A DNA stretch of 64,000 bases from Sinorhizobium sp. 6-70 (GTDB taxonomy: Bacteria > Pseudomonadota > Alphaproteobacteria > Rhizobiales > Rhizobiaceae). The stretch covers positions 1-64,000 of the forward strand of contig NZ_JASKLS010000005.1 of assembly GCF_030124375.1 (NCBI RefSeq), given 5' to 3'. Shown one piece after another: positions 48,895-56,259 of the stretch. The stretch's first letter is position 1, and each line of letters starts with the position of its first letter. The position numbers and the translations under genes were made by a program. The notes beneath the pieces were generated by a model that did no database searches, had not been told where the DNA came from, and worked only from the letters and a program-made list of their open reading frames with translations.

Positions 48895-48937
48895 TTGCGC
48901 GCCACCATAAAATATCTATAGTTCCATATACAACCAC
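48895..48937 (+). promoter_or_regulatory. Candidate hutF promoter with HutC-operator-like site
   Basis: -35 TTGCGC (48895-48900), 16-base spacer, -10 TATAGT (48917-48922). Immediately downstream TTCCATATACAA (48922-48933) holds one good half (ATACAA) of the HutC-type palindrome TTGTATATACAA; the other half has two mismatches. Confidence 0.4.
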
Positions 48938-48955
48938 GTACAGGAAAAACGCGGC

Positions 48956-50332
48956 ATGGCAACCTTTCCCGTCCATCGGCTCTTCGCCGATCGCGCTCTT
49001 CTTCCAAACGGCTGGGCCGAAAACGTGGCCATCGTCCTTGACGGCAGCGGCGGCATCGCATCGGTCACGCCCGGCCAATCCATCACGGACGGCGATGAAC
49101 GGCTTTCGGGTCCGGTGGTTCCGGCGATTGCCAACCTTCACTCCCATGCGTTTCAGCGCGCCATGGCCGGCCTCGCGGAAGTGGCGGGCACGGGAGACGA
49201 CAGTTTCTGGACCTGGCGCGAGGAAATGTACCGCACTGTCAGCCTCGTCGACCCGGACGACGTCGAGGCCATCGCCGCGAAGCTTTACATGGAGATGCTG
49301 AAGGGCGGCTTCGGCCGCGTGGTCGAGTTCCACTATCTTCATCACCAGGCAAACGGCACCCCTTATGCCGATCCGTCCGAAATGTCGCTCCGCATCTTGC
49401 GCGCAGCTGAGGCGACGGGCATCGGCCTGACCCATCTGCCCGTTTTCTATGCCCATGCCAATTTCGGCGGTGTCGCGCCCAATCCCGGCCAGCGTCCGTT
49501 CCTGCACGATCCGGACCGCTTTCTTGCGCTTCTCGATCGCCTCGCTCCCGCCTGCGCGAGCGCTGGCGCCAAGCTCGGCTATGCCATCCATTCACTGCGC
49601 GCCGCGACCCCGGACGAGATGCGGACAATTCTAGCCGCGGCTCCAGCTTCCGGTCCGATTCACATTCATGTGGCCGAGCAGACGCGCGAAGTCGAGGATT
49701 GCCTTGCCTGGAGCGGCCGGCGGCCGGTCGAGTGGCTGCTTGACGAGATGCCCGTCGATGCGCGCTGGTGCGCCATACACGCAACGCACATGACGGCCGA
49801 GGAAACGAAACGGCTAGCCGGATCGGGGGCGGTTGCCGGGCTTTGCCCCGCGACCGAAGCCAATCTCGGCGACGGCATCTTTCCCGCAGTCGATTTCATC
49901 GCCGAAGGCGGCCACATCGGCATCGGCACCGACAGCCATGTCGCAACCAGCGTCGCGGAAGAATTGCGGCTGCTCGAATACGGCCAGCGGCTGCGCGATC
50001 GCCGGCGCAACCGGCTTGCCGCCGGCCCCGGCGCATCCGTCGGCCGCTCGATCTTCGAGGCAGCGCTTGCCGGCGGGGCACAAGCCGCCGGCCTCGACGC
50101 ACCCGGCATCAAGGCCGGTGCGCGCGCGGATCTCGTCGTCTTCGACGGCGCCAACCCCTATATCGCGGCCGCCGCAGGCAACCAGATTCTCGACCGCTGG
50201 CTCTTCGCGCTGGGTGGCGAGACCGTCCGCGATGTCATGGTCGCCGGCCAATGGAAGATCCGCAACGGACGCCACGATCGGGAGGAAGACATCGATCGCG
50301 CCTTCGCGCGGGTTCTGGCGAAACTGAAATAG
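48956..50332 (+). CDS. hutF: Formimidoylglutamate deiminase HutF
   Basis: 458 residues. Amidohydrolase motifs: NLHSHAFQRAMAG (metal His pair), the later HIHVAEQTREVEDCL and GTDSHVATS (catalytic Asp region), and the HutF-specific SFWTWREEMYR. Deaminates N-formimino-L-glutamate to N-formyl-L-glutamate in histidine degradation. HutC is divergent and hutD follows, but hutU/H/G/I are not in this window. Confidence 0.95.
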   Translation: MATFPVHRLFADRALLPNGWAENVAIVLDGSGGIASVTPGQSITDGDERLSGPVVPAIANLHSHAFQRAMAGLAEVAGTGDDSFWTWREEMYRTVSLVDPDDVEAIAAKLYMEMLKGGFGRVVEFHYLHHQANGTPYADPSEMSLRILRAAEATGIGLTHLPVFYAHANFGGVAPNPGQRPFLHDPDRFLALLDRLAPACASAGAKLGYAIHSLRAATPDEMRTILAAAPASGPIHIHVAEQTREVEDCLAWSGRRPVEWLLDEMPVDARWCAIHATHMTAEETKRLAGSGAVAGLCPATEANLGDGIFPAVDFIAEGGHIGIGTDSHVATSVAEELRLLEYGQRLRDRRRNRLAAGPGASVGRSIFEAALAGGAQAAGLDAPGIKAGARADLVVFDGANPYIAAAAGNQILDRWLFALGGETVRDVMVAGQWKIRNGRHDREEDIDRAFARVLAKLK

Positions 50333-50541
50333 TCGTCTAAGCGACGATCAAGAGCCCGCGACCGACGATTGCAGGCCGTGCACAACAGAACGCCGGGTGA
50401 TATTCTGTGCAATCTGGCTTACGGTTTATGTCGCGCCCCGTTTGGCGCCGGCCCTGTTTCGCGATGCAGTCTAGACCATGCCTGGGACGAGCCTGCGAAT
50501 GACGTCGAGCGGATGCGCAATCTGATGCAAGGAGCTACGCC
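50333..50541. other. Gap hutF-hutD (209 bases)
   Basis: I see no gene, repeat or clear terminator. hutD may need its own promoter or be read from hutF. Confidence 0.4.
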
Positions 50542-51126
50542 ATGAAGATCCTGCGCTCGAACGAATACAGGCGCATGCCGTGGAAGAACGGCGGCGGTGA
50601 AACCGTGGAAATCGCCGTCTCTCCGGAGCGCGCATCGCTTTCCGATTTCGATTGGCGCATCAGCATGGCGACCGTCGCGAGCGATGGCTCCTTCTCCAGC
50701 TTCCCCGGCATCGACCGCACGCTCTCGATCCTCGAAGGCGCTGGCATGACGCTTGCAATCGAGGGCCGGCAGCCGAAGCTGCTGACGGTCGCCGATGCCC
50801 CCCTCTCCTTCCCGGCCGAAGCGCCGACATCGGCAACGCTTCGCGACGGTCCGGTGATCGACCTGAACGTCATGACGCGACGCGGCGTGCTGAAGCACCG
50901 CGTGCGGCGGCTTCACGTCGAGGGCTCACAGTCGCTCGAATCCCACGCGCGGGAACTCATCGTCTTCTGCCATCGCGGCAGCGTCACGCTGGCGACGGAA
51001 GGCGTGACCGCGACGCTTCATGCGCTGGACGCGGCGATCCTCGTCCAGCCGCTTCCCCTCACGCTGACGGCGGAGATCGCCTCCGGGCTCTTCCTTGTCG
51101 AGATTGTCCCAGGCGGCGCGGCCTGA
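50542..51126 (+). CDS. hutD: HutD family protein
   Basis: 194 residues. HutD (DUF886) starts ILRSNEYRRMPWKNGGGETVEIAVSP, with DFDWRISMATVASDGSFSSFPG and IDRTLSILEGAGM typical of the family. A bicupin-like fold thought to modulate histidine use; its biochemical role is not firmly known. It belongs with hutF and hutC. Confidence 0.94.
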   Translation: MKILRSNEYRRMPWKNGGGETVEIAVSPERASLSDFDWRISMATVASDGSFSSFPGIDRTLSILEGAGMTLAIEGRQPKLLTVADAPLSFPAEAPTSATLRDGPVIDLNVMTRRGVLKHRVRRLHVEGSQSLESHARELIVFCHRGSVTLATEGVTATLHALDAAILVQPLPLTLTAEIASGLFLVEIVPGGAA

Positions 51127-51204
51127 AGTTCAGCGGGGCGCTATCCCGCTGTCGGCGACAGCGCACCGGAGATGTTCGCCTGCAGCCCCTGCTCAACCGG
51201 CAGG

Positions 51205-51510
51205 CTAGCGGCCCGTGCTTGCGGATTTGGAACCACTCTGCGACTGCCCGTTTCCGGGTCCACCCCGAGACGTGCCGCCGCCGTGAGAACTGCCAGGATT
51301 GGTACCGTCCGGGCCGTTGCCCCAACCGTTGTCGCGGTGTGCCTTACCGCCGCCGCCCGATTTGGCAATCGCATTCGACGTAAGACTTGTCGACAGTAGC
51401 ATGGTTACCGCCGGCGGTGTCACCACTGCGAAGCGGCCGCAGCTTTTCAGAAATTCGCGCCGATCTTCTTCACTGCGCGACGGCAGCCCGTCTGGCATCT
51501 CAGTACTCAT
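51205..51510 (-). CDS. Small Tat-type, Gly/Asn/Ser-rich protein (candidate substrate of the cassette)
   Basis: 101 residues from the ATG at 51510, with AAGG five bases upstream. Residues 16-22 are DRREFLK, a twin-arginine motif (R17-R18), then a hydrophobic segment (FAVVTPPAVTMLLSTSLTSN) and a possible cleavage site after AIA at 49. The mature part (about 52 residues) is Gly/Asn/Ser-rich, with DNGWGNGPDGTNPGS at 60-74 and a Ser/Thr/Arg tail. There are no Cys residues in the mature part. Function is unknown. It is downstream of a kinase-like and a nucleotidyltransferase gene on the same strand, so it is a candidate substrate for phosphorylation or nucleotidylation. Confidence 0.6.
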   Translation of the reverse strand: MSTEMPDGLPSRSEEDRREFLKSCGRFAVVTPPAVTMLLSTSLTSNAIAKSGGGGKAHRDNGWGNGPDGTNPGSSHGGGTSRGGPGNGQSQSGSKSASTGR

Positions 51511-51588
51511 GAATGCCTTCCCTTCGCATGGCCGAGCTCCGAACGAACGTCGCAAGTCCGGAGAAATAATAGAGAATTTCCGTTTTTA

Positions 51589-51617
51589 CTTATACAATAC
51601 TGGAGCAAACAAGCCAA
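51589..51617 (-). promoter_or_regulatory. Candidate promoter of the Tat-type gene
   Basis: On the minus strand: TTGGCT (51612-51617), 17-base spacer, TATAAG (51589-51594). It lies in a distinctly AT-rich 185-base gap before the gene. A TATAAT word (around 51630) is also on that strand but lacks a good -35. Confidence 0.35.
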
Positions 51618-51695
51618 TTAACTATAAGAGATTATATCGTTGGATAGGGGTACCCTCCCACGCCACGAAAACCAAGGAATTTCCTTCCGCGCATT

Positions 51696-52787
51696 TCATG
51701 CCTTGCCCGGTGGTATAGGGCGAAAAATGCGCCGCAATTCGCGAGCCTTGCGCTTTACTTCCTGCCATCGCGAGGCGTGGGGCTCGCCTCCGAAACGGTC
51801 CCAGGACGGATAGTGCAGCAATTCCGTCAGAAGCGTCAGAAGTGTGAATGGTCCACGAAGATATCCTCTCTCCAGCTGAATTTTCCTTCGAGCAAGTTGG
51901 AGCTTCGGCAATGTGCCGCAAGGCTCGGTAAGGTCACTGGATATATTGAAAAGTATACTTGCCGTCAGAATTTGCGTATCTATCGCATGTCTTTCATATC
52001 CCTGCGCAAACAGGGATCTTAACGCCTCCCACCGCATCTCCTCTGTGGACCGGGCAATGTTTGCTATATCGAGGAGATGGCGCACGTCCACCAGGCCTCG
52101 CCAGTAGTCCCCATCCTGAAATTGATCGTGCAGCATCAGGTAGACAATCTGGGCAAACGGCGAAGGGACATAGACATGAGCGCCATCAAGCGTCATCCGG
52201 CTGCCGTTGCGATATACCCACTCGATGTCGCTGAAGGCGGCTGGCCCCTTCGGACGGCATTGGAGGTCGATGCTCCCCGCATCTTGAGGACGAGCGAGCA
52301 CGACGGGTAGGCGAAACTTTGGATTTCCGGGCCAGGAGCCCGCGCCGGCATCCTCGCGGATGACATAGCCGATACCCTGAAGGGCGCCAATGGCCCTGGG
52401 CATATCAGCGGGGCGAACGAAGATATCCAGATCGGTCAGCATCCGTGCGCCGATCTCGCTCTGTCTCTGCGCCAGCAGAATTGCAGCGCCCTTCATGGCG
52501 ACCGGTTCGATGCCAATGCCATTCAGGCAACTTACCGCTTCCTTGAGTTGCGAATTCAGTCTCGCATTGCGCTGAGCATTTCGCCGGTAGATCTCCGCGA
52601 GATATGCCCGAACCTCCCCAGGGATGTCTTCGGGACGCGCATACCTGCCCATCGCCGCGGCGAGTGACGAAATCGTCATGCTTTTATTCGCCAGCCCTAT
52701 GACGGCATCCCAGTCGACGTCGCTGGGAAGGCGGCCGTCCAGGCAGGAAGCGAGCGCGAGGAGGTCCCTGTAGCTATCCCTCTTCAT
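51696..52787 (-). CDS. Nucleotidyltransferase-family protein (NTP_transf_5 type)
   Basis: 363 residues. The nucleotidyltransferase core is clear: EPVAMKGAAILLAQRQSEIG, then ARMLTDLDIFVRPADM with D119 and D121 as the metal-binding DxD. This is the PF14907-type (NTP_transf_5) family, often seen beside HPr-kinase-like genes, peptide-modification genes or capsule genes. Start overlaps the kinase-like gene by 14 bases, so the two are one operon. The transferred group and acceptor are unknown. Confidence 0.8.
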   Translation of the reverse strand: MKRDSYRDLLALASCLDGRLPSDVDWDAVIGLANKSMTISSLAAAMGRYARPEDIPGEVRAYLAEIYRRNAQRNARLNSQLKEAVSCLNGIGIEPVAMKGAAILLAQRQSEIGARMLTDLDIFVRPADMPRAIGALQGIGYVIREDAGAGSWPGNPKFRLPVVLARPQDAGSIDLQCRPKGPAAFSDIEWVYRNGSRMTLDGAHVYVPSPFAQIVYLMLHDQFQDGDYWRGLVDVRHLLDIANIARSTEEMRWEALRSLFAQGYERHAIDTQILTASILFNISSDLTEPCGTLPKLQLARRKIQLERGYLRGPFTLLTLLTELLHYPSWDRFGGEPHASRWQEVKRKARELRRIFRPIPPGKA

Positions 52788-53877
52788 GATACCGGCTCAG
52801 GATCGCAACGGCCTCATCGAGCCGTGAAAAAGTAAGCTCGACCAATCGAGCGCCGGAAACGGCATTCAGCAGGCTCTGGAACTGCATCACGTCCAGGCGC
52901 CGCTCTGGGGTAAACGCACCCGAGAGCAGTTCAGAGAGCGCCTGCACCGGCTCGACTGCCGAAATCACCGCTGGTCCCTCTTTCCGGCGCCGGATAAGCA
53001 CGATCGTGTGCAGCGGAACATGTTCGCGCGGCGCATATCGAACCGGCGCCAGATATCGGACCCTCTTGTTGTCGAGGCGACGGTGAACAGGGCAGGCCAT
53101 GATCGCGTCGCGAAGGCCGTCCAGGAGATCCCACGACCCGGATTTGAGCGCGGGTGCAAAGGGTACGCCGCGCACAAGGCCCCTTCCATCCATCAATGCG
53201 ATGTCGTCCCCGCCGCAATCAAAGCCCGCTGCGACAAGTGCCAGAGCAAGAGTAGTCTTTCCCGCACCGGGTGCGCCACAGATCAACAGGCTGCGCGCGT
53301 TCTTCACGAGAAGCGCCCCGTGCAGCGCGACATCGGTGCCGACTGCCCCCAAGGCATCTTCCGTCAAGAGTCCCTTCAATGCCGGAGCCGCCTCTGCAGC
53401 GGTCACGATCATGGCCCGGGAGCCATTCCTGCGGATACAAACGCGGTCGCCGAACCTTGCCACGTCGTAGGCAAGAGCAGCCTGTGCGCCGGGCGCTGCC
53501 AGATGATCGAAAACAGGCAGGAAGAGATCGCGAACCTTCCGGTCGTAATATGCAATCGCCGCAGTTGTCGTTGCGAGATCAAGCACGTGGGTATGAACAG
53601 GTTGTCCGTCATTTTCATCGAGAACAACGTCCAGCAATCCCTGACGCGACCAGGACCGCAGATATCTTTTCACGAATGCGCTGGCGGGACCACGGGCCAA
53701 ACCACGCCCCACCAGGTCGGATACCATTTGCTGAAACGACAGCGCTTCGACGAGGTTGCACGTCAGATACGCCGTCAGGTCATCGACTTCAAAAATCTGT
53801 TGCGCCGGTTCAACGAAAATCGTCTTGCGTTGCCCAACCAGAAAAAATCGTGCGCCGTCAGAGACGCGGAACTTCAT
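52774..53877 (-). CDS. HPr-kinase-like protein with PqqD-like N-terminal domain
   Basis: 367 residues from the ATG at 53877 (AAGGGGG five bases upstream). Residues about 5-85 (RFFLVGQRKTIFVEPAQQIF; SFQQMVSDLVGRGL; FVKRYLRSWSRQGLLDVV) have the strand-helix-helix pattern of PqqD-like peptide-recognition domains. Residues 180-230 form an HPrK-type core: LHGALLV, Walker A GAPGAGKT (201-208), GFDCGGDDIALMD. The C-terminal part has no recognised HPr-kinase signature, so it may act on another protein. First gene of the cassette. The name HprK-related kinase is used for this family, whose biological role is not known. Confidence 0.78.
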   Translation of the reverse strand: MKFRVSDGARFFLVGQRKTIFVEPAQQIFEVDDLTAYLTCNLVEALSFQQMVSDLVGRGLARGPASAFVKRYLRSWSRQGLLDVVLDENDGQPVHTHVLDLATTTAAIAYYDRKVRDLFLPVFDHLAAPGAQAALAYDVARFGDRVCIRRNGSRAMIVTAAEAAPALKGLLTEDALGAVGTDVALHGALLVKNARSLLICGAPGAGKTTLALALVAAGFDCGGDDIALMDGRGLVRGVPFAPALKSGSWDLLDGLRDAIMACPVHRRLDNKRVRYLAPVRYAPREHVPLHTIVLIRRRKEGPAVISAVEPVQALSELLSGAFTPERRLDVMQFQSLLNAVSGARLVELTFSRLDEAVAILSRYHEEG

Positions 53878-53958
53878 TCCAACCCCCTTGCCCGCCACTT
53901 GAGCCTCGAAACTTCAGCCCTGCGCTTATTTCTGCTCGAAATTCGGCCTCCCCGCCAG

Positions 53959-53984
53959 CCCGCCGGCAGCCAGGGCGGGTTTTT
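53959..53984 (+). terminator. Terminator-like hairpin, plus strand
   Basis: CCCGCC, nine-base loop, GGCGGG, then five Ts on the plus strand, antisense to the leader of the kinase-like gene. No plus-strand gene upstream needs it, so it may be a leftover or an antisense transcript end. Confidence 0.5.
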
Positions 53985-54105
53985 CAGGCGCGTTTCACAC
54001 GTCCCCGAGGCCTCCGGTGACCCCGGCCGGCACGTTCGCCTGACGGTCCATACTCCCTTTGGCGGGCGCCCCTAATTCTTGACTGCAACCCGGGCTGTGA
54101 GAGCC

Positions 54106-54207
54106 TACTGCATGATTGCTCAAGTCGGCATCGATTTGAGCAATCATGCAGCGATTCAAAGTGCTGCAGCGATCTTTGCGCGTCTCAGGAGACGCGCGGC
54201 GCTGCAG
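54106..54207 (+). repeat. RIME1-like element, copy 14 (full)
   Basis: TACTGCATGATTGC...GCAATCATGCAG, joining ATTCAAAGTGCTGCAGCG, then the GCGCGTCTCAGGAGACGCGC hairpin. Confidence 0.88.
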
Positions 54208-54243
54208 GGACGTCTCGGTTGTAGTCGAGGAAATGGTGCTGCG

Positions 54244-54549
54244 ATGCCTCAACAAGACAAAAAACGTCGTGCCCCGCAAATTCCCTCAGGTAGTTGGCCA
54301 CCGCGCATGATGGCTGAGATGGCGGCCGGTTACGTTGGTGAAAAGCACGTCGAGGACTTCCTCGAGCGCATCGGAACAATTTACCCGCAGCCGCGCCTCG
54401 TCGAAGGCCCCAGGCGCAAGTTCTGGTACAAGGAAGACTTGGACAAGGCCATGAATATGGCGCTACCCGGTTCGCCGCGGCTGGCAGGAAAATTCCAAGT
54501 GAAAATGGCGGAACGGAGAGCAGCACGGCGGGCCCGCGTCAAAGCTTGA
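54244..54549 (+). CDS. Small excisionase/AlpA-like DNA-binding protein (putative)
   Basis: 101 residues. WPPRMMAEMAAGYVGEKHVE, then a short wing (GTIYPQPRLVEG) and WYKEDLDKAMNMALPG. This order (alanine-rich helix, turn, basic strand, 'W..DLDKA') resembles the MerR-like excisionase/AlpA domains of phages and islands. Basic N- and C-terminal ends (KKRRAP; RRAARRARVKA). No integrase is present. It is in a gene-poor, tRNA-flanking patch. Function is inferred only from the pattern. Confidence 0.55.
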   Translation: MPQQDKKRRAPQIPSGSWPPRMMAEMAAGYVGEKHVEDFLERIGTIYPQPRLVEGPRRKFWYKEDLDKAMNMALPGSPRLAGKFQVKMAERRAARRARVKA

Positions 54550-54706
54550 TGATGCCACTAACCCAGTATTCCACCCGGTCCTGAAGGGCGTTGCCTTGCG
54601 CTTTCGCTTCGCTCCAGCCGGCGCGGCGATACCGGCCGTCGGTTGCGATCTGATCGATCGCCAGGAGGCCACACAATCCAACAATGAGGAGTAGCAAGCC
54701 GCGCAT
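54539..54706 (-). CDS. 55-residue membrane-anchored small protein
   Basis: Reading frame with ATG at 54706 and TGA at 54539. It encodes an N-terminal hydrophobic helix (LLLLIVGLCGLLAIDQIA) and a polar tail (DGRYRRAGWSEAKAQGNALQ). The periodic tail and the signal-anchor pattern suggest a real gene. Its 3' end overlaps that of the opposite excisionase-like gene by 11 bases. Function unknown. Confidence 0.5.
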   Translation of the reverse strand: MRGLLLLIVGLCGLLAIDQIATDGRYRRAGWSEAKAQGNALQDRVEYWVSGIIKL

Positions 54707-55062
54707 TCCGGAATCTTAGCGCCAAATGATTTAGCAAATACTAAATTTTATCACGCAAATGCAGTGGATCGTCATGCGGGCTTTATTTGCAGAAGCGTAC
54801 CGGAATCGCTGAATCCGACCTTCCTCTCTCACCACTCCATGGATAGCGTCGCATCGTAGTTTCCCATTGGAGCTACATCTTTCCCCCGCATCCCTTGAAG
54901 GCAACGGGATGCGAAACTTGCCCCGCCATCGCGCGGGGCTTTTTCTTGGGGGGCGCGCTGAAATTGCGACGCAACCGACAATAGGCGTGGATTTATTCCT
55001 TGCAATTTGGACATTTTCTATATGCAGTGGGAAATTTTCCGATCACGGGAGGGGGCAGCTTC
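54707..55062. other. Intergenic region with dyad and two hairpins (356 bases)
   Basis: From left: perfect dyad ATTTAG-N6-CTAAAT (54729-54746), then no visible gene until two stem-loops near 54887-54945, the second followed by a U-run. See the candidate small RNA entry. Confidence 0.5.
54887..54945 (+). ncRNA. Candidate small RNA 3' part: hairpin plus terminator
   Basis: An 8-base perfect stem (CGCATCCC / GGGATGCG, 54887-54913) and then a GCCCCG/CGGGGC terminator hairpin (54920-54939) with five Ts. This pair is like the 3' end of many rhizobial sRNAs. The 5' end is not defined, and no strong promoter could be assigned. It could also simply be a terminator array. Confidence 0.3.
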
Positions 55063-55767
55063 ATGGGGTTTACGCAGAGCAATATCGAAGGCGCGGGCGG
55101 CGACTGGGAGCTAGCTGCCACGCTGAACGCCGATATGGATGCACTGCGCAGCCAGCGCATCCAAGTCCTTCCGCTGACGGGCGATCTCCGCCGGTCAAAA
55201 TTAGCTTGGAAATACGCAGTTCTGCGGCAAAGTCTCACTTACCGCCTCGTGGATTTGGTCGATGCGGCCGTTGAACAATGGGGGGAAGGAAACTCGCTTG
55301 CCTGCATGGTCCTTGCCAGGGCCTTTTTCGAGACCGTCGCCGTCGTGCATTTCATTGAACAAAGTACGCGGAAGGCACTTGAAGCGAAAGACCTCGGGAG
55401 GCTCGATCAGCTGGCTATGCAGGCGACATTCGGCGGCAGGAGCGATTATTGGCGCATGGATAACGACCCTGCAATTAGCGTAATGACCGCCTTGGATAAG
55501 CTTAGCCGCGAGTTGCCGCGAGCTCGCGAATTCTACGAACATATATCAGAGGTCGCGCACCCGAACTCGCAAGGAACACACCAATTCTATTCGGTAACGG
55601 ATACGCAGCGGATCGAGGTGACGTTCTCGCGCGAGAAGCGCAACCGAGGAAAAATTCTTGGCCACCTCATGGCAGCCCTCATCGGGCTTCCGTGGTCCAT
55701 CCAGAAGCTCGCCGACATTGACGCGCTGATCCCGCAGATAGCGGACTTGCAAAGCCCTGCGCCTTAG
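55063..55767 (+). CDS. Hypothetical protein, unknown family
   Basis: 234 residues from the ATG at 55063 (GGAGGGGGC seven bases upstream). Alpha-helical, with NSLACMVLARAFFETVAVVHF and EFYEHISEVAHPNSQG as the most family-like stretches. The pattern 'ARAFFET..HF..' with a late His reminds of helical HEPN-like proteins, but I cannot assign it. The codon use is less GC-rich than neighbours. It ends four bases into a convergent remnant. It sits in a tRNA-flanking accessory patch, so it may be acquired. Confidence 0.6.
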   Translation: MGFTQSNIEGAGGDWELAATLNADMDALRSQRIQVLPLTGDLRRSKLAWKYAVLRQSLTYRLVDLVDAAVEQWGEGNSLACMVLARAFFETVAVVHFIEQSTRKALEAKDLGRLDQLAMQATFGGRSDYWRMDNDPAISVMTALDKLSRELPRAREFYEHISEVAHPNSQGTHQFYSVTDTQRIEVTFSREKRNRGKILGHLMAALIGLPWSIQKLADIDALIPQIADLQSPAP

Positions 55768-56048
55768 TTCAGCTTAGCTACTGCCTTCTGCGCTTCGAGA
55801 ACGATTACGCAGAGGTCCGTACTTGCCATCGCCTTCGGGCCGCTCGATACCGGATTGATCTGCACCGCCTGGAAGCCTGCGATGTCGCCTGCCTCGGCAA
55901 GCTCGGTCAGCTTTGCAAGCTTCGGCCGGTGATCGTCTATCAGTCCCGCCGCGCGAAGCGATCAAGCTCGAAATCAAAGCGAACGTCTCGGCCCTTCGCG
56001 GTGAGACCGTCAATTTGCCGCCGGAGCGTCGTAAAGTGCCTATTGGAA
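55764..56048 (-). pseudogene. Truncated, frameshifted gene remnant abutting tRNA-Met
   Basis: Read from the tRNA end, a reading frame gives HFTTLRRQIDGLTAKGRDVR then FDFELDRFARRD and stop; a shift to another frame continues IDDHRPKLAKLTELAEAGDI ... AKLN and stop (TAA at 55764). Together these look like the C-terminal half of one protein, with its 5' part missing at the tRNA 3' end. The shift lies near 55945-55955. Family not recognised. Confidence 0.5.
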
Positions 56049-56125
56049 TGGTAGCGGAGGAGGGATTCGAACCCCCGACACAAGGATTATGATTCCTCTG
56101 CTCTAACCTACTGAGCTACTCCGCC
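56049..56125 (-). tRNA. tRNA-Met (CAT anticodon), elongator type
   Basis: Cloverleaf fits: acceptor GGCGGAG/CTCCGCT with a G-U first pair, D arm GCTC..GAGC, anticodon loop ATCATAA with CAT, TTCGAAT loop, and an encoded CCA. It has the pattern of alphaproteobacterial elongator tRNA-Met. The 3' end faces the accessory patch, where integrative elements commonly insert. Confidence 0.93.
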
Positions 56126-56259
56126 GCCGGTGCCGTGGAAGCTTCCGCTGGAAGCCCGTCTCGGCTGGACGGGCGGCTTATAAGGTGCTGTTCCGGCTAG
56201 TGTCAAGCAAAGTCTGCGGGAAAATGTGAACTTTTCCTGACGTTGCTGATCACACCTTC

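Larger units (their letters stand above)
53878..54243. other. Leader region between cassette and excisionase-like gene (366 bases)
   Basis: Contains a plus-strand terminator-like hairpin (53959-53984), a possible 18-codon reading frame on the minus strand (53995-54051) with a good ribosome site, and RIME1 copy 14. Confidence 0.5.

Noticed and set aside
53995..54279. 91-codon minus-strand frame across RIME1 copy 14
   Set aside because: Most of it translates the repeat; only its last 18 codons after a new ATG have a ribosome site and are listed as a finding.
56049..56125. att-site duplication of the tRNA 3' end in the accessory patch
   Set aside because: I searched by eye for GGATTCGAACCC and its complement nearby and saw no second copy.
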